Origin: Cheiracanthium punctorium
Lineage: Eukaryota > Arthropoda > Arachnida > Araneae > Cheiracanthiidae
DNA length: 64,000 nucleotides
Direction of reading: 5' to 3'
Assembly (NCBI GenBank): GCA_038373885.1
Contig: JAWZYV010000696.1
Location: 397,583 to 461,582 of the forward strand
Shown: positions 56,650 to 64,000 of the stretch, piece by piece
Layout: each line of letters begins with the position of its first letter
Numbering within the stretch: position 1 is the first letter of the stretch
The notes under the pieces: model-generated
Told to the model about the DNA's origin: nothing
The model's input: the letters and a program-made list of their open reading frames with translations, nothing else
Database searches by the model: none
Made by a program: the position numbers and the translations under genes

Positions 56650-57180
56650 ACTTAACTATGTTCCAATATAACCAAAATTATGAAACTTGGTGGGTGTTAA
56701 GGTGTTCCCACAAGGTATGGATTTTTATTTTGTTGGCCATTGTCGGACCAATGAGTTATAGCCATTTGAATAGGCCACGTACCAAGCGGCTAAGTCGTCG
56801 GGTGTATAGAACTGGAGATACGGGAGGCGCCGTTTACATTGTCATTGGATAGGGCGGCAGGGGGCGGTATTTTGATTTAATCAAACCTGGTTTTAACTAT
56901 GTTCCAATTGAGATAAAATTATGAAACTCGGTGGGTGTTTAGGTCTTGCCAAGACAAATCTTTTCCCTACTAGCAATTTTGTTCGGGCCTTCACCGGCCA
57001 CGTAGCCTTGAGCCGATGAGAAGGAATCGGGCCATCCACTGTGAAACTGCTCGGATACACGCAGTTCATGTCCCCTCGGACGTGGAAACGTCCGAAGTAG
57101 TCTAACCGATGAGTTTTCATCGGGTTGGACACGGATTTAGGAACTGGCCCGTTCACTTTATGCGTGAGGTTGGCCAAACA
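56650..57180. repeat. AACTATGTTCCAA repeats with a GC-rich hairpin segment
   Basis: Two starts of a dispersed unit (TTAACTATGTTCCAAT ... ATTATGAAACT(T/C)GGTGGGTG) lie at about 56653 and 56892. The first is joined to GTACCAAGCGGCTAAGTCGT. The segment 56970-57180 is unusually GC-rich and has two perfect short hairpins: TCGGACGTggaaACGTCCGA and CCGATGAgtttTCATCGG. A 94-codon minus frame covers it without a known domain. Confidence 0.45.
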
Positions 57181-57300
57181 CCAGGGTGAGTATCACCTTT
57201 CGATAAGTTCTTAAGTGATGTTGACATGCATTTAACCCTTTCTGTCCCTACGATGCAATTCGAATGATAACATTCACAAGTGTTTTACAGATTTCTTTTA

Positions 57301-58792
57301 CACTCATGTCCATAAATTAAGGATAATTCAGAATCACACAGAAATTGATCTCTAAAATAAAAATTTTACCTGTGGAATGATCACACACATCTTGAAGAAG
57401 AATATGCAAATCACAGGAAACCACCTGATGGCGTTGATGGTACGTCACAATGACGAAAGTGTAAGAGAGGGATATATAAAGAATGGTGGCAAAGAAGTAA
57501 AATTGTTCACAAGCGCTGTGAAAGCCTTTCAGTGCAAAAACCGCATAGTTATGGCACAAAGGAGGCATTTGGATGATGTTTTACGTGGCAGAATTATCGG
57601 ACGACTGGAATGTGGACGCACCCAGCTGGAAGTATCCGAGGAACTTGGAATCGCCCAGAGTGTCATCTCCAGGCTTTGGCAACGATTCCAAGATGATGGT
57701 AATGTGAGTAGACGTTACAGCACAGGTCGCCCCCGAGTTACAACGCCGAATGAGGACCGCTATTTGGCAGTTACTGCCAAAAGAAACAGACGGAGTACAG
57801 CATCAGACTTGTCTCGTCAGCTCTCTTCAGCTACCGGTACGACAGTTTCAAGGCAGACCGTGTACAGACGCTTAGGGCACATTGGTCTATATGCTCGTAG
57901 GCCTGTCAGATGTGTTCCACTTACCGCAACTCACTGTCGCCTGCGATTAACCTGGAGTAGAGAGCATGCATTGTAGACACCGCAACAGTGGTCTTTGATG
58001 TTTTCCGACGAGTCCAGGTTTAGTTTGGAGTCTGATTCTCGCCGGACATTCATCTGGAGAGCGCCAGGTACCCGTTACCACCAAGAGAACACCATTGAAA
58101 GACACCGTTACGGTGGTGCAGGATGGCTCGTTTGGGGAGGAATTATTCTTGGTTCCAGAACTGACCTGCATGTTCAGAGTGTAACGATGACAGGCCACAT
58201 CTATCGGGATGTCATTCTGGAACAACATGTACCTTTGTTTCGGGGCGCCATGGGTGCTGAATTTGTGTTTATGGATGACAACGCCCGTCCTCACCGTGCA
58301 AACATTGTAGACGAATGCCTTCAATCGGAGGATATCACCCATATGCATTGGCCAGCATACTCACCGGACTTGAATCCAATAGAGCATGTGTGGGATATGC
58401 TTGGCCGACGAATTGCAGCCCGTCAACCCCCTCCCACCTGTCTACCGGAACTTCGGAGTGCATTGCTTGATGAGTGGTGTAATATTCCCCAAGATCAGAT
58501 TGATCATTTGATACTCAGCGTTGTCAGGCCTGTATTGCATCGTCCGGGAGACATACTCCGTATTAACAATCCTGCTAACCATGTTATACTGTTTTTTGTA
58601 AATAGGTTCTTTTTTGAAATTTGGTCAAGGGAGTAAAACTTGCAATTTTTATTAATTATGTCAAACATATAGCATCTTTTTTGCTCTTTACTTTTTGTTT
58701 AATAAATAGACTTTACAAATAAGTCAAATTTGATTTGCTTCTTTCTCTTTCTTTGCCTGAACTTCATTATCCTTAATTTATGGACATGAGTG
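57301..58792 (+). mobile_element. Tc1-family transposon, nearly intact
   Basis: Perfect 27-bp inverted repeats (57301-57327 and 58766-58792) begin CACTCATGTCCATAAATTAA. TA is duplicated at 57299-57300 and 58793-58794. Length 1,492 bp, normal for Tc1. One transposase gene fills the interior. Confidence 0.95.
57551..58636 (+). pseudogene. Tc1 transposase (DD34E) with one in-frame stop
   Basis: ATG at 57551 opens MAQRRHLDDVLRGRIIGRLE. The frame could extend upstream to 57377, but family length favours 57551. Residues 1-120 hold the paired-like helix-turn-helix domains (QLEVSEELGIAQSVISRLWQ) and a GRPR motif. The catalytic triad is complete: D153 (FSDESRF), D243 (MDDNARPH) and E278 (SPDLNPIEH), with 34 residues between the last two (DD34E). 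One TAG at 57974-57976 (codon 142), in the context EHAL-stop-TPQQWS, interrupts a 361-codon frame that is otherwise open to TAA-type end at 58636. At that site relatives usually have Trp. Without readthrough only the DNA-binding half is made. The enzyme excises and inserts Tc1 elements at TA. The long antisense frame at 57947-58348 is a shadow. Confidence 0.92.
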
Positions 58793-59047
58793 TATCTTTG
58801 AAATGTATTTGTAATCGCATTTTTCTTATATGATAATGCAGTGCAGAAGCAATACAGTATAGAAAAAATACACCTTTACTACGCGGCGCACATGCATGCA
58901 TGTCGGTGCGTCGTATACTCCATCTATTTACGTATATAGTCGTACTATATACGTAACTACACTATACGTTAACGTACTATAGTCGTATACTCCATCTACG
59001 TATGACGTTATATACGAATGTTACATGTTCGATTTGTTTTAACTAGT
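58793..59047. other. flank between Tc1 and SINE
   Basis: CGTATA/TATACG-rich stretch (58910-59005) with short imperfect palindromes. No gene. Confidence 0.3.
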
Positions 59048-59252
59048 CCGAGTGCATAACGCTCTGAACTAGAAGACGGAAGGTGTCTGGTTCAAAACCA
59101 GGTCGCATCCACCGACCTAACCGTTCGGAGTTTTCCACTGAAATTTATCGTAAATACTGGTTAGGACACCTTAGAAAGACCGCAACGGAGGGCACCCCAT
59201 CTACAGGCCTAGATCCCCCGTGTAGATAATTGGCCTTAATCCCAGAACTCGC
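59048..59252 (+). mobile_element. tRNA-derived SINE, copy 2
   Basis: B box GGTTCAAAACC at 59089-59099, A-box-like GTGCATAACGCTCTG upstream, then the same body as 34859-35084 (GACCTAACCGTTCGGAGTTT, GACACCTTAGAAAG, GGAGGGCACCCCAT, GTGTAGATAATTGGCC). The 10-bp duplication TTTAACTAGT lies at 59038-59047 and 59253-59262. Confidence 0.85.
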
Positions 59253-59724
59253 TTTAACTAGTATTTTGGTAATGTCTGTACGTACGCATGCTGCATTTTC
59301 GATCTAGTTTGATTAAATTTGAGGGACGTCTGCTCGTATGCATGTATTTATGTACGTATATTCTTGTGTAATTCGATTAACTGAAAGAGGAATAGCCGAC
59401 AAAATTTCAAATGAATAGTTTATTTACAGAGTTATATGAAAGACTTTCGGTGCATTAAAGTCTATGGACATGCCTTTCACATTAAAATCCCTGAACTATC
59501 TGTGTTTAGCTCATGCCCAAAATATTTCCAACTGTCCCCAAGCTTGGTAAATTTAGGGGCAATATTACAAATTTTGGCCCTAAAAATAAGTACGTATCTC
59601 GAATAAAAATAAAAACTGTTAGCCATAGAATATTGAAATTTTGTATTTAAGACTGTCGTAACATATGGTTCTGCACTTTCATTATTGATTACAATCCACT
59701 GGCTAGGGTCACTATTTGGGTCAT
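59253..59724. other. no gene recognised
   Basis: Includes 59520-59590, weakly similar to 51000-51080. Otherwise unassigned. Confidence 0.3.
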
Positions 59725-60526
59725 GGGATGGGAAGATACTGGTGGATTTTACCCTTTATAGGCGTAAAGTGACGGAGACGCCGAGATCTCTTTACTGCGA
59801 CGAACACTATTTTTAACTAAGTTCCAATATAGCCAAAATTATGAAACTTGGTGGGTGTTAAGGTGTTGCCACAAGGTATGGATTTTTATTGTGTTGGCCA
59901 TTGTCGGCCCAATGGTTCGCGAGTTATAGCCATTTGAAGTTCGCCAATTTGGGCGACCTAGGTATAAAATGTTAAAACCCAAATTTTAATTATAACTGAA
60001 AGTAAATCGCGCCAAAGGACATCTACTGGCACCAATAGCCCACGTACCAAGCGGCTAAGTCGTCGGGTATATAGAACTGGAGATACGGGAGGCGCCGTTT
60101 ACATTGTCATTGGATAGGGCGGCATGGGACGGTATTTTGATTTTATCAAACCTGGTTTTAACTATGTTCCATTTGATATAAAATTATGAAACTAGGTGGG
60201 TGCTTAGGTCTTGCCAAGACAAATCTTTTGATACTTTGTTGGACATTGTCGGAACATTAGTTCGCGAGTTATAGCCATTTGGAATTCGCCAATGTTGGCT
60301 AAAATGGCAGTGTAAACACTTGAATTTTATTTTATCGAATCGAAAAAAAAATAACGGGCTCTTTTCTGAACACGCGAACGTCCACTGGTGTTCTGAACAC
60401 CGGAACGGACCGTGCAAGGCCGCCGGAACCATAGATGGGAAGATACGGGTGGATTTTAACCTTTATAGGCGTAAAGTGACGGAGACGCCGAGATCTCTTT
60501 ACTGCGGCGAACACTATTTTTAACTA
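59725..60526. repeat. complex repeat with AACTATGTTCCAA units
   Basis: A block ending GGAGACGCCGAGATCTCTTT and CGAACACTATTTTTAACTA occurs at 59725-59820 and again at 60434-60526. Units starting TTCCAATATAGCC and TTCCATTTGATAT (59818 and 60166) match 56653-56940. The unit spacing is about 345 bp. Confidence 0.55.
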
Positions 60527-60975
60527 TCTATAATAATAAAAATGAATGTTTGTAAATCTGTCTGTCTGTATGTGTGCGGTCTCCAGACAAACCTACTGCA
60601 CGCAGAACTCTGAAAATTTGAATATATAAGCCCATGAGTACGATAATGTGCACCTGAGAATCAGAATTTTAAAATTTTAATTACTTTTTTAATTATTAAT
60701 TAAAAACCGTTTTCAGGATGCCATGCTCGGCGAGTTTCGCCACCATGATACTGTGAAACAAAATCGCATGCATTGGAAAACCTGAAATGGCACTGAAATT
60801 TAGTCAGTTTTGCGCCAATCTATATCAATAAAACTGAATGTCTGAAAATTTGCATGCGTGCGATGTCCAGAAAAAACTACTGGACGGAGAAATCTGAAAA
60901 TTCGAACATATGAGCCCATTCCTTCGGTATGTACACCTGAGGCTCAGAATTTTGAAATTTTAATTACTTTTTAAA
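60527..60975 (+). mobile_element. two stacked Helitron 5' ends
   Basis: TCTATAATAATAAAAATGAA at 60527 and TCTATATCAATAAAACTGAA at 60819, each preceded by A, start two related pieces. Both share ACTACTG(G/C)(A/C)CG, TCTGAAAATT and ATTTTAATTACTTTTT. No CTAG terminus follows either before the next element at 60976. Confidence 0.6.
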
Positions 60976-63585
60976 TCTATACTATTAAAATCTGTGCTCG
61001 TCTGTCTGTAACATCATCTCCTCCGAAACGGCTGGGAGTTGAATTTCGATCGAGGTGTCCCCGGATTCGAAAAATTCCGAGGAAGGTCTTCCGCTGAATT
61101 AAATTTCGAAATTCGAATTAGTTTAGGAGATATTAATTGATTAAAAAAAAACCGTCAAAATCGCCAATTTTTGCTCTCCGCAATTCCGCGATTGTAACCC
61201 CTGTAGTCAAAAAAGGGAGAAATAAGCATCGAGGTTGCCATGTTTGGCGAATTTATTAAATGATTTACACTCTTGCATTAAAAATAAAGGAATAATAATT
61301 TTTTTCTGTTTCGAATATTTGCTAGGTTATTTTTTAATTAAAATATCGTCTGCGTGGGAAATCAGACCAGGAATTCAATATTTTTCATACGCAAAAGAAA
61401 AAGGATTTGTAAATTTCCGAGACTAAAGTTCATAACTTTATAATTTGGCGACAAATAAAATGGCTTAAATGCCGATTTTGAGAAAATAGTTTGCAGCGGT
61501 TTGCACAGTTTTAGGGCTTGGCGCAATTTACTGAGAGCGTAAAGAAATAGTATTTTTAAAACAAGTGTAGGTTTTACTAGAATTTAGCCTGAAATTTTAA
61601 TTTTCTGTTCAGAAATAATACAGTTATTAAGGCGATTTTAAATGATCTACAGAATTTTTATCAAGTTAAATAAATTGATTTAAGTTAGGGAAACCCCGCC
61701 AAATTTCAGAAAATTAAATTTTTTCAACTTGCTAATTCTATGCCCCGATTGAGATGAGTTGGTGTTATGAGCGTATGAATAGATAATATTTTTTAATCCC
61801 GCCAAACAAGGTGTAAAAAAATAGAAAGTCTTTATAAATACGAATGTTGTTTAAGATGAATGAGAATATTTTTTAAACCCGGTAAGGCTATCTGGTAATA
61901 CCTTTAAATTATGTCGTTTATTGTCAAGTTTAATGTGTGATTCATTTTGGCTATTTGCCATCGACTGCCGACGTTAATTACGCCAATATGGCAGTTCTTG
62001 CAAAGTAAACATAAATAAAGCATTTCATATTCTATTTTCAACACTGCTACAGTTTCCGTAGCAATCTAATCCATTGTTGCCACTTAAGTTGTTAAATTTA
62101 ATAAAGTGAAACCACCCATTTCTACAACTCTTAAGACCAAAAAAAGTGAAAACGCATTAAATATGAAACAAATAGAATTTTAAAATATTTGAGCGTTAAA
62201 AATAATCAAAGTTTTTTCAGGCAATTCGGCATATTTTTCATTTTAGTTCCTTCGCGTGTGACGTCATTTTCACGTCTTTGTCTTCTGTTTTGCTGTCAGA
62301 TTATCCGGAGAAGCACATTACACGCTAACGTATGTGCTGCTTCGGTGGTTTAAGGAAGCCCTTTTGTCGGGTGCGTATTTGCCTAACCCCTCTGTGTGTA
62401 TAAATTAAAGCAATGAAACTTCGTAGCCGTTTTTTTTTAAACTTGAAAAAGGCAGATTAACGTCGTTAACGTGGAAGAAGCGATATGGAAAACTTTTTAA
62501 TTGGTAGCCGTAATGGGAAATGGTAATCGATTATTCACATGCGCGAAAGCGACAAAAATTTCGAAAGTATGAAAAGTCATGAAATGAAAATCCAAAATAA
62601 ATCACCAGAGACTATAGAATAAGCATCATGTACGAGAATGATGTTGCAATCATTTACATAACAAAGGCACTCGCAAGGAATACAAAATATAATATGAAAT
62701 TAATTGCTCTTTCTTCCCATGGCGTTTGTGGATTCTTTCTGAATAACGGGATCCGATGTGCTTAGAATATTTCATATAAATGACTTATATGTTAAAGTTC
62801 TATTTATTTTTTCATATATATTCCAGTTACTCCAGTTACAAGACCAAGAGCTCTAGAAACGACTTCAGATTTTGTTTAATATTGAATTTGACACTATGCA
62901 AATGATGTATGTTAAAAATAAAATATGAAATTATTTGTTTATTTAGTGTGAATTGGCAGTGAGATCACAGTTTTATGTAACAAGTGTGATACTGTATTAA
63001 GAGTTCAGTTAGGGTAATAAGCTTTTCCACTTAAGTTACGTCACAAATGTTTTCATTTACGAAAACGACTAGATCTTCACGGAAACAGGATGCATTTTTG
63101 GTTTCTGAACGTACAATGTGCATCGATTGTGTCGTGTAGGTTTTTTAAATTTAGGTAAAATTTAATAATGTCAATCTGCAACATAACTGTGCTAATGCAT
63201 TGTCCACGCTGTACGAAATGCAAGATAAAATAAAATAGTATTCAACATCATGTAATGGTAATGTTATGTATTATGTATGAATGCTATAAATTAAGCCTAA
63301 AAAACAGAATTATATGATGTAGAAACAAGGCATTTTTCGAAAGAGAAAAGTTTCGTCTGCATACCGTAAAGTTCTTACTTTTCTGATCGCCAGTGACAAT
63401 GACGTAGTTTTTGTGTCATCATGTTGCAATCGTCTCAGATTTCCACTCATGGAGTCAGCTTTTCGTCAGAATTCCATTCCATCAATTTTTCACTATTAGA
63501 GATTCCTATCACTGGGTTTAATTCAAATTATATGTGTAAGGAAAATATTCGTCTCCTACCGTGCGGAGAACGGGTAAGCAGCTAG
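60976..63585 (+). mobile_element. Helitron, 2.6 kb, non-autonomous
   Basis: The 5' end is TCTATACTATTAAAATCTGT, preceded by A. The 3' end is the hairpin ACCGTGCGGAGAACGGGT, then AAGCAGCTAG (CTAG 63582-63585), followed by T. The hairpin plus CTAG is canonical for arthropod Helitrons. The interior is AT-rich with no Rep/helicase frame. Confidence 0.75.
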
Positions 63586-64000
63586 TCTTATATAATAAAA
63601 TACGAAAGTAAACATTGTATGTAGCTATGTATGTAGGTAGGCAAGTTTGTGACCACGGATCTTCTTGCGCGCGTCTCTGGATCGCATTGCGCCGAGAGGG
63701 TTGGTGGCAGACCCACCGAATTTTGCATACGGCTTCACTAGGACAGATCCTAACACGCCTCGGAGCGATTTTTTCGAAATTCGAATTAGAAAATGTTTTA
63801 TTTTATGTTTTGTCCGATTTTTAGCGATTTTCTCGCTTAATACGTAATAATGCCGGTAATTACACTCGCAAGAAAACGAAATTTACATCATCGGATAGAG
63901 GAGAAAATTTTCTTTTAAAACTTTTTTGTTCGGACTGTGTAACATAATTTTCAGATTTTTGGGAATTTTTCAAATAAAATTAAATTTGACGCTGACTTTC
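63586..64000 (+). mobile_element. Helitron 5' segment, continues beyond window
   Basis: TCTTATATAATAAAATACGA begins exactly after the CTAG of the preceding Helitron. From CCTCGGAGCGATTTTTTCG to CATCGGATAGAGGAG it matches 37235-37390. The 3' end is outside the window. Confidence 0.6.

Noticed and set aside
57947..58348. 133-codon minus-strand frame
   Set aside because: Antisense shadow of the Tc1 transposase.

Overview
This is eukaryotic, AT-rich, intron-containing DNA with very little coding sequence and a very dense, nested load of transposable elements. The one host gene I can support is the 3' end of an INO80B/ZNHIT4 (Ies2-type) gene on the + strand. No operons, Shine-Dalgarno sites, CRISPR arrays or rRNA are visible. 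The transposon mix (Tc1/mariner, pogo/Tigger, many hAT and TTAA-type MITEs, Helitrons, Penelope, a tRNA-derived SINE, Ty3/gypsy and LINE remains) fits an arthropod genome. A chelicerate such as a spider is my best guess, as inference only.

Layout. 1-4458: last two visible INO80B exons, with a broken Penelope-like element antisense in the intron between them. 4459-16900: mostly AT-rich sequence without recognisable genes, interrupted by two hAT-type elements with 8-bp target duplications and a Tc1 fossil. 16955-17930: a CpG-rich patch with an E-box palindrome and a downstream consensus splice donor, a possible promoter and first exon. 18000-31620: clustered TTAA-flanked foldback MITEs, LINE and gypsy fragments, several hAT MITEs, a 2.26-kb Tc1/mariner relic with ~200-bp inverted repeats, and a Helitron. 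32124-36330: a 1.5-kb foldback element with terminal hairpins, tandem repeats, a palindromic MITE, a SINE with a 15-bp target duplication, another TTAA MITE and a tandem double-hairpin repeat. 37100-46480: more MITEs and a LINE RNase H fragment. 47412-50929: a gypsy LTR carrying two hAT insertions in directly adjacent 8-bp sites; the larger hAT contains a Tigger element and two TTAA MITEs. 53458-64000: a Helitron, a second copy of the foldback-element half, complex repeats, a Tc1 element whose transposase is spoiled by one visible stop codon, a second SINE copy, and stacked Helitron 5' ends.

Few genes act together here; the interest lies in transposon architecture. The best candidates for under-described elements are the TTAA foldback MITE family, the hairpin-ended foldback element, the double-hairpin repeat, and the SINE with a conserved body. 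All family names come from motifs, terminal repeats and target duplications read by eye, with no database search.
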